A stretch of DNA of 64,000 nt, from positions 1-64,000 of the forward strand of contig NZ_JACDOH010000010.1 of the NCBI RefSeq assembly GCF_017656155.1, given 5' to 3'. The position numbers and the translations under genes were made by a program. Within the stretch, counting starts at the first letter, position 1. Every line of letters starts with the position of its first letter. Positions 34,560-44,213 of the stretch are shown piece by piece. This DNA is from Thermosyntropha sp. (lineage in GTDB: Bacteria; Bacillota; Syntrophomonadia; Syntrophomonadales; Syntrophomonadaceae). Below the pieces are notes generated by a model. That model saw only the letters and a program-made list of their open reading frames with translations, ran no database searches and was not told the origin of the DNA.

Positions 34560-35618
34560 TTAAAGCAGAGTAAGTGCCAAAGCGACATTCTCTTCCGCTT
34601 TTTTTGTTAACTCTTCGGTTTTTTCGTCAATTTTTCTCCTTAAAGTCGGGTCTTCCAATAGGCTTTTCAGCTCTTCTCTTATTTTTGGATTTTTCATGTT
34701 CAGAGGAGTTAAATCAAATTGTTTCAGAAATGCTTCTACTTTAGGATCATAGGAAATTCCGGCAAACGGAACCCTGCTTATCGCAGCAAAAATCAGGGAA
34801 TGCAGCCGCATACCTATAACAAAATGAAGCCTGGAAATCAAAGCCAGATGTTCCCTGCTGCTCAAAGGACGGTCAATAATGTAAGGTCTATGGTTCATCA
34901 AATCGGCAATCTTTCTCGCTTCCCTGGCATCTTCAGGATAAGATAACGGCATAAAAACTATTTTATAGCCTTTTTCCATTAAATAATCCAGGGCTTCTGC
35001 CAAAGGTTTTTCGTAGCCAGCCAGGTCACTCCAGGGCCTTACTGATACTCCTACAACCGGCATATCAACATTATCTTTTATTTCAAAGAGCAAATCCTCT
35101 CCTATCTTTACATCAGGTTTTAAGCTGAAAACTGGATCAGCGGTAACCTTATAATCCCTCTTTACCCCCAAACTTCGCAGAAATCTGCCTGATTCTTCAT
35201 CCCTTAAGGTTATAATATCTACTTTTTCAGCGATAAACCGCATCATAAAGCGGCTTATCTTCCGGTTTAGCGGTCCTATACCCTGGGCATAGAACATAAC
35301 CGGACAGCCCAAGATTTTGGCTAAAGCTACTATACTCAGGTAATACAAGAAAGAGCGCAGGCTGGTTACATCCTGAAATATGCTGCCGCCTCCGCTTATC
35401 AATAAATCAGCTCTTTTGAGCTCTTTTATCACTTTAAAAGGATTCATATAGTAAACAGCAGAAATCCCATGCAGAAGAGAAGTCCGCTGCGGGTTACCTG
35501 AAAAAACCACAAAATCTATCTCCGGATGTCTGGTCTTTAAAGATGAAGTTATTGCTGAAAGCAATGCTTCATCTCCCGCATTGTCAAATCCGTAATATCC
35601 TGAAAGCACAACTCGCAT
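34560..35618 (-). CDS. csaB: polysaccharide pyruvyl transferase CsaB
   Basis: 352 residues. The N-terminus (VVLSGYYGFDNAGDEALLSAI) is the CsaB signature. The GT-B-like second half has VSVRPWSDLAGYEKPLAEAL, FMPLSYPEDAREARKIADLM, and MRLHSLIFAAISRVPFAGISYDPK near 270, where the conserved Arg-His pair sits. CsaB adds a pyruvate ketal from PEP to a wall-polymer sugar, creating the anchor recognised by SLH domains of S-layer proteins. That implies an S-layer with SLH proteins in this organism; none is encoded in the window. Confidence 0.93.
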   Translation of the reverse strand: MRVVLSGYYGFDNAGDEALLSAITSSLKTRHPEIDFVVFSGNPQRTSLLHGISAVYYMNPFKVIKELKRADLLISGGGSIFQDVTSLRSFLYYLSIVALAKILGCPVMFYAQGIGPLNRKISRFMMRFIAEKVDIITLRDEESGRFLRSLGVKRDYKVTADPVFSLKPDVKIGEDLLFEIKDNVDMPVVGVSVRPWSDLAGYEKPLAEALDYLMEKGYKIVFMPLSYPEDAREARKIADLMNHRPYIIDRPLSSREHLALISRLHFVIGMRLHSLIFAAISRVPFAGISYDPKVEAFLKQFDLTPLNMKNPKIREELKSLLEDPTLRRKIDEKTEELTKKAEENVALALTLL

Positions 35619-35644
35619 ATCCTTAAAAAACTCCCCTGTCCACT

Positions 35645-35824
35645 TTATTTATCTCTTTTCATTTTTATTATCCCAGGTAAAAACAGGCCTGAAAGGGCAA
35701 TAACCCCTTTCAATAAGGTTTCCTGCCAAGGATAACGGTTTATAATAAGGTCAAAGCCGAAATAGAAAAAAACTATTATCCCTAAATAAAAGGCCAAACC
35801 TGCTTTAGGCTTATTATTTCTCAT
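35645..35824 (-). CDS. small two-helix membrane protein of the csaB operon
   Basis: 59 residues from the ATG at 35824, preceded by GAGG 9 bp away. Two hydrophobic helices are visible: AFYLGIIVFFYFGFDLII and LLKGVIALSGLFLPGII, separated by NRYPWQE and ended by a basic tail (KMKRDK). It lies 26 bp before csaB on the same strand and opens the envelope operon. No family is recognised. Confidence 0.6.
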   Translation of the reverse strand: MRNNKPKAGLAFYLGIIVFFYFGFDLIINRYPWQETLLKGVIALSGLFLPGIIKMKRDK

Positions 35825-35900
35825 CTTTCTCAACCTCAAGGTTTATTCTTTTGTATGATATAGCAAAATCATCAAAGGAGCAACTTAAGTTTTTCCACAT

Positions 35901-35940
35901 AAAAAAAACAGGACAGGAGTAAAACTTCTCCTTATCCTGC
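35901..35940 (-). terminator. intrinsic terminator of greA-lysS
   Basis: On the minus strand CAGGATAAGGAG and CTCCTGTCCTG form the stem with an 8-base loop, followed by eight T. It begins 25 bp after the lysS stop and ahead of the csaB operon. Confidence 0.88.
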
Positions 35941-35964
35941 CTTAATATCGCATAAGCTTCATTT

Positions 35965-37515
<1,551 letters not shown>

Positions 37516-37520
37516 TCATT

Positions 37521-38000
37521 TTATCTTTCTACATTTAATATTTCATATTTTATGATTCCTGCCGGAGCTTCAACTTCTACTATATCTCCTTTTTTCTTGC
37601 CTATAACTGCTCTTCCTACGGGAGATTCATCTGATATTTTGCCATCTTTAATTTTAGATTCTACGGAAGCTACTATGGTAACCGTAAACTCCCTTCCACG
37701 TTCCAAATCTCTCAAAGTCACCCTAGAGCCCAAACTTACTGTCCCTACTGCAATATCGCTGTCTTCAATCAGTCTGGCATTTTTCAAGGTTTTTTCCAAA
37801 CTTGCTATTCTGCCTTCAATAAATGCCTGTTCATTTTTGGCATCTTCATACTCTGAATTTTCGGAAATATCACCGAAGGCAATAGCTTGTTTTATTCTTT
37901 CTGCAACCTCTTCCCTCTTTACTGATTTTAAATACTCAAGCTCATCCTCCAACTTTTTAAGCCCTTCTTTGGTTAAGATAACTTCTTTTCCCTCTGCCAT
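37521..38000 (-). CDS. greA: transcription elongation factor GreA
   Basis: 159 residues, the standard length. The N-terminal coiled coil contains [21 protein letters not shown] and the acidic tip [18 protein letters not shown], whose Asp and Glu stimulate RNA cleavage by paused RNA polymerase. The C-terminal FKBP-like domain has [15 protein letters not shown] and [20 protein letters not shown]. It rescues backtracked transcription complexes. It is the first gene of the greA-lysS unit, as in many Firmicutes. Confidence 0.97.
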   Translation of the reverse strand: MAEGKEVILTKEGLKKLEDELEYLKSVKREEVAERIKQAIAFGDISENSEYEDAKNEQAFIEGRIASLEKTLKNARLIEDSDIAVGTVSLGSRVTLRDLERGREFTVTIVASVESKIKDGKISDESPVGRAVIGKKKGDIVEVEAPAGIIKYEILNVER

Positions 38001-38023
38001 CTAATCGCTCCCATCGTTAATAA

Positions 38024-38052
38024 TTTATAAAAGCGAGTCCCCCGCTCGCTTC
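38024..38052 (-). terminator. hairpin terminator before greA
   Basis: On the minus strand GAAGCGAG and CTCGCTTTTATAAATT form an AAGCGAG/CTCGCTT stem with a CGGGGGA loop and a short T-run. It lies between the 38.1-kb gene and greA and would separate the two units. Confidence 0.65.
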
Positions 38053-38134
38053 ACGTCCACCTATATATAAATATAAGCTGCAGCTGCCTGCAGTCATATT
38101 TTTACTTCAATATCTTTATGGTATTATATAGACC

Positions 38135-39040
38135 TCATATAGCCTTGTCAAGAAATATATCCCATAAACCTACTCTCTCCCCTAATTCTTTAAGTTTTAC
38201 AAATAGCTTCCCCATCCCAGATTCCAGGTTTTCTTCTCCATTAGAAGGCAAAATTCCTGCCAATTTTAAAAGACATGCCTCAAAAACCGGGGCCAGGCAG
38301 GACAGGCAGGTATTGATGCCGTTTCGCCTTAACTCCTCTTCTATATCGGGAACCAGTTCGGTTGTATTATTGCCGTATTCCAAAGCATAAATTCCGGGCG
38401 ATTTTATTCTAAAATCCCGTGCCACACTGTCAAAAAACAGAATTAAATCCCCTTTTTCCCAATTATCGGGGTTTATATAGCTGGAGCTTAAAGTATACCC
38501 TTTCTCATAAAAAAATTTATAGGCTAAAACCTCATTTTCTTCTGGACATGTATTCTGGAGTGAAACAGGCACCCCATATTTCAAAAATTCTTCAATAAAT
38601 TCAGCCTGGTAATTATTCTTCCCTACAATAATCAAACGATTTACTTCTTTATGGGAAAGATAATCCTCGGTCATTTTCAAAGCTAAGGCTTTTATAAAAT
38701 TATCCCCAAAGGTGAGCGGAAAATTATCGGATAATTCAAGAAGTTCTGGCTTAAATCTCCGGTCAACTGCAAGTATATTTAACTCATATTCACTTATAAT
38801 ATTTATAGCTTTATCTATTATTTCATGTCTCTTTATCGGAGCCAAAATTTTAAAATTTTGCCTTCCTAATACTAATTTTACAGTGCAGCCCTTCTTGTCA
38901 ATATACGGCAGGTATAACAGCCTTTCTAACCGGGGTGAAAAAAAAAGAGGAGTCAGTCTATCCAAGAAAAACTTTTGATAGACAATTCCTCTTTTATCTT
39001 TTTCATTTAAACTGAAAAAAGCAAAATCCAATTTAAGCAT
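38135..39040 (-). CDS. conserved protein of unknown function (third gene of the HTH/Rossmann trio)
   Basis: 301 residues from the ATG at 39040, preceded by GGAGAG and overlapping the stop of the upstream gene by 8 bp, so translation is coupled. There is no signal peptide or membrane helix. Two Rossmann-like patches are visible: LNILAVDRRFKPELLELSDN and NRLIIVGKNNYQAEFIEEFL, the second looking like a beta-alpha-beta unit. The C-terminus holds CLSCLAPVFEACLLKLAG with three Cys. I do not recognise the family. Its tight link to the quinate-dehydrogenase-like gene and the HTH gene suggests a shared small-molecule pathway or a regulatory circuit. Confidence 0.6.
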   Translation of the reverse strand: MLKLDFAFFSLNEKDKRGIVYQKFFLDRLTPLFFSPRLERLLYLPYIDKKGCTVKLVLGRQNFKILAPIKRHEIIDKAINIISEYELNILAVDRRFKPELLELSDNFPLTFGDNFIKALALKMTEDYLSHKEVNRLIIVGKNNYQAEFIEEFLKYGVPVSLQNTCPEENEVLAYKFFYEKGYTLSSSYINPDNWEKGDLILFFDSVARDFRIKSPGIYALEYGNNTTELVPDIEEELRRNGINTCLSCLAPVFEACLLKLAGILPSNGEENLESGMGKLFVKLKELGERVGLWDIFLDKAI

Positions 39041-39947
39041 CAAATCTCTCCAAATCAACTACTCCCGGTTTCAAATCGAGCTCCCTTAACATGGCATAAT
39101 AATCCTCCGGGGCAATCTGATCTAAAGGCTTCTTCATCAAGGTAACCATTAAGGCTTCAATTACATTAGTCCCGAAAGACCTTCCGCCCATATCAGGAGT
39201 AGTTGTAATAACCTTGCTTATTCCCCTCTCCTTTAAGAGCTTCATGTCATCCCGGGTAGTAGTATTAGTTATTACTATCTGTCCGCTCAGCCTTTCCGGA
39301 AGATAGCGACGGATATAGTTAAAATCTCCGGCTAAAACATCTGCTTTATAATAATATTTAGAGTGTTTAGGAATTATGTCATTCTGTTTATCCCCTGTAG
39401 GATAAATTTTATCAAAAGGAAGTCTAACTACAAAAGGTGCAGCTATGCTTCCTACAATGCGCAGGGTTTTAAGCGAATGAAGAGGTAGCGGAATCCCCAC
39501 CGTGTAGATAAAATCTCCCAAAGTAAGCCTGGCTCCTACCTGTTCAAAGGCTTCTGCCATGCCGAAACGGTCAACCGCACATACCATCAGGACATTTTTC
39601 CCTCTAAGGTCAACAATTCCTTTTTCCTGGATCTCAAGAATACACTTGCGTTCCAGGGTATTCTTAAGTCCGCTGCCGTCTACTATGGGGGTTTTCTTAG
39701 CTGCTGCCACCAAACGCTTAGCATCCTTTATAGTATATCTCTTGCCAGCAATATAGACATAAAGGTCAATTCCTCCCATGCCAAAGGCATCAACCTTGCC
39801 GTCGTTCTCTTCAATAAGGCTTATAGCCTTGGCAAAATCCCCATCAGTTCCTATCCTTTCAATTCGGAAACTTTCACCCATAAACTCTGTTTCAAAGGCA
39901 TGGTCTCTCTTTGAAGAACCCAAACTTACGCTCAATATATGCTTCAT
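39033..39947 (-). CDS. quinate/shikimate 5-dehydrogenase-like protein (annotation by family name only)
   Basis: 304 residues with a central Rossmann unit: GIVDLRGKNVLMVCAVDRFG and MAEAFEQVGARLTLGDFIYT. The N-terminus (ILSVSLGSSKRDHAFETEFMG) and C-terminus (LKERGISKVITTTPDMGGRSFG) are well structured. Proteins like this in Clostridia are often called quinate 5-dehydrogenase, but the usual shikimate-binding S-x-S/T and K...D motifs are not obvious here. NVLMVCAVDRFGMA lacks the typical GxGxxG loop. It is placed between the HTH regulator and the 38.1-kb gene. A catalytic role is plausible but unproven. Confidence 0.55.
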   Translation of the reverse strand: MKHILSVSLGSSKRDHAFETEFMGESFRIERIGTDGDFAKAISLIEENDGKVDAFGMGGIDLYVYIAGKRYTIKDAKRLVAAAKKTPIVDGSGLKNTLERKCILEIQEKGIVDLRGKNVLMVCAVDRFGMAEAFEQVGARLTLGDFIYTVGIPLPLHSLKTLRIVGSIAAPFVVRLPFDKIYPTGDKQNDIIPKHSKYYYKADVLAGDFNYIRRYLPERLSGQIVITNTTTRDDMKLLKERGISKVITTTPDMGGRSFGTNVIEALMVTLMKKPLDQIAPEDYYAMLRELDLKPGVVDLERFDA

Positions 39948-39992
39948 TATTCATTTGCCTCCTTTTTAACTTAAAAACTGTTTTCTATATCG

Positions 39993-40523
39993 TCAGCGGG
40001 CATTTTTCAACATCCGTAAAATCTTTTCAATTTCCTGCGGGTCTACCCACTTGTCTTCAGTAATAGGTGAGGTTCCTATTTCAACTGAAATAACCTGCCC
40101 GGTCAAAACTCCTTCCATCAATTTTATCCGCTCATCTGAACCAATGCATATAACCACATCAAAGCTGCGAAATCTGGCAATTAAATCCATAAGCTCATTC
40201 AAAAGCTCCCGCCCGCTGCGCTCTTTAATAAAATTCTGCCTTTCCTCCTCGGTCATAAGCAGAATATGATCTACACCTTCCCGCCTTAAAATATTCTCAA
40301 TCTCTTCCTTGTTTTTAACAGGAAAACCTACACAGGCAATCGACTGCCCCTTGCGCAGTTCGCCGATACTTTCCAAGCGGGAAATAAAAGTACGGTCAAT
40401 ATTAAGTTTTTCAGCCACTTCCTGTTGGGATAAACCTTTAGAACGCATGAGCAAAGCCTTCTGCAAAACCTTTTCGATCTTCTGCCAACTTATAATCTTA
40501 TCCTGAATCCGGTAAAAATCCAC
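39993..40523 (-). CDS. HTH regulator with Rossmann-like ligand domain
   Basis: 176 residues. Residues 18-55 are an HTH: LQKALLMRSKGLSQQEVAEK and LNIDRTFISRLESIG. The rest is a single alpha/beta domain: SIACVGFPVKNKEEIENILR, DHILLMTEEERQNF, SFDVVICIGSDERIKLMEGV and GQVISVEIGTSPI. That looks like a small-molecule sensor rather than a simple dimer domain. It is the first gene of the trio and could control it in response to a product. Upstream, a palindrome-rich A/T intergenic region and the dusB terminator separate it from the bioY-dusB unit. Confidence 0.68.
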   Translation of the reverse strand: MDFYRIQDKIISWQKIEKVLQKALLMRSKGLSQQEVAEKLNIDRTFISRLESIGELRKGQSIACVGFPVKNKEEIENILRREGVDHILLMTEEERQNFIKERSGRELLNELMDLIARFRSFDVVICIGSDERIKLMEGVLTGQVISVEIGTSPITEDKWVDPQEIEKILRMLKNAR

Positions 40524-40656
40524 CCCTTCACCTCCACCTTTCGCTGTACACCAAGCAAATCAGCTTTGCAACCTGTTGCGCACAAAATTGTTCACAAATT
40601 GTTTTCCAATTATTTTAGCATCTTCAAAAAAACTTGGCAAGCAGGTCTAAAGGCAA

Positions 40657-40690
40657 TAAAAAAGACAGCCTAAACTTTTTGCTGTCTTAA
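40657..40690 (-). terminator. intrinsic terminator of the bioY-dusB unit
   Basis: On the minus strand AAGACAGC and GCTGTCTT form the stem with a 10-base loop, followed by TTTTTT. It overlaps the dusB stop codon region. Confidence 0.85.
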
Positions 40691-41643
40691 GTCAGAGATT
40701 TAAGTAAATTTATTATCTCCTCTTTAGAGGTGAGCCGGTTTATTTCTTCTCTTATTTTAGCTGCCCCCCGCATGCCTTTTATATACCAGGCCAGGTGCTT
40801 GCGCATCTCCCGCACTGCCACGGCCTCTCCTTTAAAATAGCAGGCCAGTTCCAAATGTTTTATGGCAACCTCTACTTTTTCTTCCCATGAAGGAGGAGGA
40901 ATTACCCTTCCATTTTCAATGAGTTCTACGGCTTCACGAAAAATAAAGGGGTTTCCCATCGCTCCCCTTCCTATCATAACCGCGTCACAGCCGGTAGATT
41001 CAAGCATCCTTAAGGCATCTTCCGCCTTCCATATGTCTCCATTTCCTATGACCGGGACTGATAAATGTTTTTTAAGCATCTTTATGCTTTCCCAGTCAGC
41101 CTTTCCTGAGTAAAACTGGTTTCGGGTTCTTCCGTGCAGGGTTACGGCTGAAGCCCCTTCTTCTTCAGCTATAGCTCCTAACTCCAGATAGTTAATGTTA
41201 TTTTCGTCCCATCCTCGCCTCATCTTTACGGTAACCGGAACTTGGACCACCGAAATCACTTCTCTTATTATCCTGCGTGCCCGGGGAAGATCAAGCATTA
41301 AAGCGGCTCCTTCCCCATTTTTTACAATTTTAGGAGCTGGACAGCCCATATTTATATCAATAATGTCTGCTCCCATATTCTCAACTTTTAAAGCGGCTTT
41401 AGCCATATACTCCGGATCAGAGCCAAATATCTGCACGGCAATCGGCTTTTCTTCCCCGGATATATCTGCGATCTCCTTGGTTTTTGCCTGTTCGTAAAAA
41501 AGCCCCATATCACTTATCATTTCAGTAAAAACCAGACCGCAGCCGAAGGATTTGATGACTATACGGAATGCTTTATCGGTGACTCCTGCTAAAGGTGCCG
41601 ATACTACCCGGTTTTTTATTTCCACTTTACCAATTTTAAACAT
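40687..41643 (-). CDS. dusB: tRNA-dihydrouridine synthase B
   Basis: 318 residues. The FMN-binding TIM barrel starts with VVSAPLAGVTDKAFRIVIKSFG. DINMGCPAPKIVKNGEGAALM near residue 97 carries the catalytic Cys of Dus enzymes. VKMRRGWDENNINY, TLHGRTRNQFYSGKADW and VIGNGDIWKAEDAL supply flavin and tRNA contacts, and GCDAVMIGRGAMGNPFIF the phosphate site. A helical tRNA-binding domain (YFKGEAVAVREMRKHLAWYI) ends it. It reduces a uridine in tRNA. The gene begins 1 bp after coaX; this dus-coaX pairing is common in Firmicutes. Confidence 0.95.
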   Translation of the reverse strand: MFKIGKVEIKNRVVSAPLAGVTDKAFRIVIKSFGCGLVFTEMISDMGLFYEQAKTKEIADISGEEKPIAVQIFGSDPEYMAKAALKVENMGADIIDINMGCPAPKIVKNGEGAALMLDLPRARRIIREVISVVQVPVTVKMRRGWDENNINYLELGAIAEEEGASAVTLHGRTRNQFYSGKADWESIKMLKKHLSVPVIGNGDIWKAEDALRMLESTGCDAVMIGRGAMGNPFIFREAVELIENGRVIPPPSWEEKVEVAIKHLELACYFKGEAVAVREMRKHLAWYIKGMRGAAKIREEINRLTSKEEIINLLKSLT

Positions 41644-41644
41644 T

Positions 41645-42412
41645 TTACCCCCTGTTTAATTCATAGATTAATCTGAGTCCATCCAAAGTCAGAAACTCAT
41701 CAATTACATCAATCATTTTCGTCTCTTTGGCAATGACAGTAGCCAGCCCGCCGGTAGCTATTACTTTAGGATTTCCTTTCAGCTCTTCCTTCATTCGCTT
41801 AACAATGCCTTCAACCTGTCCTACAAAACCATAAATTATTCCTGCCTGCATACTTGCCACAGTATTGCGGGCTATTACCTGTTTAGGCTTAACCAATTCA
41901 ACACGTGGCAGCTTGGCTGCCCTGGCCACCAATGCTTCCATCGATATCCTTATCCCGGGAGCAATTGCTCCTCCAAGATATTCTGCCTTCTCGCTAACCG
42001 CACAAAAAGTAGTTGCAGTACCAAAATCTATTATAATAAGGGGGCCGCCATATTTATGATAAGCAGCCACCGCATTTACAACCCGGTCGGCTCCGACTTC
42101 CCGCGGATTTTCATATTTAATGGCCAGCCCGGTCTTTATCCCCGGTTCTACTATCAAAGGCTTACAGGAAAAATATTTGCGGCACATAATATCCATTTCC
42201 ATCATCAAGGTGGGAACCACAGAAGATATTACCACTGCGCTTATCTGGCTCATCTTAAGATGGCTGTGTTCAAAAAGCGCCATTATAAGCATTCCATATT
42301 CATCAGCCGTCCGCAAGGTATCAGTCCTAAGGCGCCAGTGGGTAAGCAGTTTTTCGCCTTCATAAACTCCTATAACCATGTTGGTATTGCCTATATCAAA
42401 AACCAAAATCAT
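41645..42412 (-). CDS. coaX: type III pantothenate kinase
   Basis: 255 residues. ASKHA-fold motifs of Coa[21 protein letters not shown] (phosphate 1), [16 protein letters not shown] near 103, and [20 protein letters not shown] near 125, with GGAIAPGI following. It phosphorylates pantothenate in CoA synthesis, is not feedback-inhibited by CoA in characterised cases and needs a monovalent cation. The pantothenate genes panBCD lie about 6 kb upstream on the same strand. It follows the P1 peptidase by 16 bp. Confidence 0.95.
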   Translation of the reverse strand: MILVFDIGNTNMVIGVYEGEKLLTHWRLRTDTLRTADEYGMLIMALFEHSHLKMSQISAVVISSVVPTLMMEMDIMCRKYFSCKPLIVEPGIKTGLAIKYENPREVGADRVVNAVAAYHKYGGPLIIIDFGTATTFCAVSEKAEYLGGAIAPGIRISMEALVARAAKLPRVELVKPKQVIARNTVASMQAGIIYGFVGQVEGIVKRMKEELKGNPKVIATGGLATVIAKETKMIDVIDEFLTLDGLRLIYELNRG

Positions 42413-42428
42413 ACCTTCCCCTCCATCT

Positions 42429-43385
42429 TCAATCCCGCCAGGATTTTATTCCTTTCACCGTCTCAGCGGCATAAACTGCCCGCAAAACCGCCCTGGCTAA
42501 GGCTTCTGCCGCTAAATATCCGGCTATATTTACATCTGCTTCCACTTCACCGGTCGCTAAAGCAAATACCGTATCCCCATCATAGTTAGTATGCACTGGC
42601 CTTATAACCTTGGCAAGTCCGTTATGTGCCATCTGGGCCATTTTATTGGCCTGGATTTTATTAAATTTGGCATTGCAGGCAACCACCGCAATGGTAGTAT
42701 TAGTTAAAACTTCCCCCTCTACCTTTATCCCGCTTAAAGCTTGAAAAGTCCGACAGCTGCCGACTATAACCCCGTTATCATCCCTGACTCCGGCCACAAT
42801 TCTTCCTTTTTCCGGGTCAAAGACATCGCCAAAGGCATTTACCGCAACTATGGCTCCTACCGTAAGCCCATTGTTTAAAGTAATCGACCAGGTGCCCATT
42901 CCTCCTTTGGTGCTGTTGACATAGCCCCTGAGCTTGCCAATCGTCGCCCCCGTCCCTGCCCCAACATTCCCTTCGCGGACTTCTTTTCCCGCCTTTTTGC
43001 AGGCTAAATAGCCCATTTTTCGGTCAGGACGGACTTTAGGATTTCCCACCCCCAAATCATACAAAACAGCTGCCGGCACTATGGGGACTATCGCCGTACT
43101 GGTCTTATGCCCAATTTCCTCTTCTTCCAAATATTCCATAACACCACAGGCTGCATCCAGACCAAATGCGCTGCCACCGGCTAAAAGCACAGCATGTACT
43201 CTTTCCACCGCATTAAGCGGAGACAGCAAATCAGTTTCCCGGGTGCCAGGTGCAGAACCTCTAACATCAACTCCGCATACGGCTCCTTCCCTCCCGGTCA
43301 ATATAACAGTGCAACCTGTCAAAGCATCCAGATCCTCCACCGATCCCACAGTAATCCCTTTTACGTCGGTAATTGAATTAGCCAT
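42429..43385 (-). CDS. P1/S58-family peptidase (DmpA-like aminopeptidase)
   Basis: 318 residues. The N-terminus ([21 protein letters not shown]) and [20 protein letters not shown] start the DmpA fold. [20 protein letters not shown] and [13 protein letters not shown] are family landmarks. The self-processing nucleophile region reads [16 protein letters not shown] near residue 230; S58 enzymes cleave themselves just before a Ser or Thr there to expose it. They act on N-terminal residues or beta-peptides. It stands between bioY and coaX, spaced 46 and 16 bp, so is co-expressed with them, though a direct link to CoA or biotin is unproven. It has no signal peptide. Confidence 0.88.
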   Translation of the reverse strand: MANSITDVKGITVGSVEDLDALTGCTVILTGREGAVCGVDVRGSAPGTRETDLLSPLNAVERVHAVLLAGGSAFGLDAACGVMEYLEEEEIGHKTSTAIVPIVPAAVLYDLGVGNPKVRPDRKMGYLACKKAGKEVREGNVGAGTGATIGKLRGYVNSTKGGMGTWSITLNNGLTVGAIVAVNAFGDVFDPEKGRIVAGVRDDNGVIVGSCRTFQALSGIKVEGEVLTNTTIAVVACNAKFNKIQANKMAQMAHNGLAKVIRPVHTNYDGDTVFALATGEVEADVNIAGYLAAEALARAVLRAVYAAETVKGIKSWRD

Positions 43386-43431
43386 ACCCTCACTTCCCCT
43401 CTCAAATAAGCTCCTACTCGCGTCCTTTCAT

Positions 43432-44001
43432 TTATTCATTATCAAATTCTCTCTTTAAATCCATTCTCCTGCTTAATTCGACAGCCAAAAATGCTGCTAC
43501 AACTACTTTTAAGAGATCAAAGGTTATAAAAGGAAAAAAGCCAATCTTCAATACCTGCATTACATTTAGAGCTTTGCCCATATACAGATTAAGGATAACA
43601 TACATATAGGGAAGTCCTATTATATACAAGATTGCTACCCCGATTATGCCTGCAGCTAAAAAGTTTGTCAAATTCGTGCGGCGAATAAGTTTAGACTGCA
43701 CCCAAGCCGCTGCGGGAAAAGCTAAGATAAATCCAAAACTCGGCTTAAGAACATAGGCAATTCCGCCATATGGAGGAGAAGAAAAAACCGGCATACCTAT
43801 GAGACCTAAAAGCATATAAGCCAACATGCTTAAAAAAGCGGCATTAGGACTTAAAATACAGGCCGCAAGCAGCATAATAAATGGCTGCAGACTAAAAGGA
43901 ATAATCACTACCGGCTGAAAAACCCGCACCAGAATAGTAACTACACACATGAGGGCAGTAAACAAAGCTGCCATTACCAGTTCTCTAGTTGAAATCTTCA
44001 C
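43432..44001 (-). CDS. bioY: biotin transporter S component BioY
   Basis: 189 residues from GTG, preceded by GGGAGAGG. Six hydrophobic helices are seen. LAYMLLGLIGMPVFSSPPYGG and YVLKPSFGFILAFPAAAWV match the BioY signature region. It binds biotin and imports it alone or with the shared ECF module (EcfA/A'/T), which is not in this window. A BirA-type operator lies 22 bp upstream, so expression should fall when biotin is plentiful. It is the promoter-proximal gene of bioY-P1 peptidase-coaX-dusB. Confidence 0.93.
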   Translation of the reverse strand: MKISTRELVMAALFTALMCVVTILVRVFQPVVIIPFSLQPFIMLLAACILSPNAAFLSMLAYMLLGLIGMPVFSSPPYGGIAYVLKPSFGFILAFPAAAWVQSKLIRRTNLTNFLAAGIIGVAILYIIGLPYMYVILNLYMGKALNVMQVLKIGFFPFITFDLLKVVVAAFLAVELSRRMDLKREFDNE

Positions 44002-44022
44002 TGTTAACCTCTCCCTTCACAT

Positions 44023-44054
44023 TTGTTAACTAAACAGCAATATTAGGTTAACAA
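44023..44054 (-). promoter_or_regulatory. BirA biotin operator and promoter of bioY
   Basis: TTGTTAAC (44023-44030) and GTTAACAA (44047-44054) form a perfect inverted repeat with a 16-bp spacer, the BirA box pattern of Firmicutes. A TTGACA -35 on the minus strand (44073-44068) lies just upstream, so bound BirA would block the promoter. Confidence 0.88.
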
Positions 44055-44137
44055 TGTCCCTTTGCTATGTCAACATTTTATCCGCAATTATACCGGAATG
44101 CTGTATACATAGATTCATAAATTTAAACATTTCCTCC

Positions 44138-44166
44138 TAAAAAAAGTGCGGGTTTTCAACCCGCCA
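44138..44166 (-). terminator. intrinsic terminator after nadC
   Basis: On the minus strand GCGGGTT and AACCCGC form a 7-bp stem with a GAAA-like loop, followed by AC and seven T. It closes the pan-nad unit 48 bp after nadC. Confidence 0.88.
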
Positions 44167-44213
44167 ATAATAAAATTTATATAAAGGTTTTAAGCTTGGA
44201 GCTAAAACAAAGC

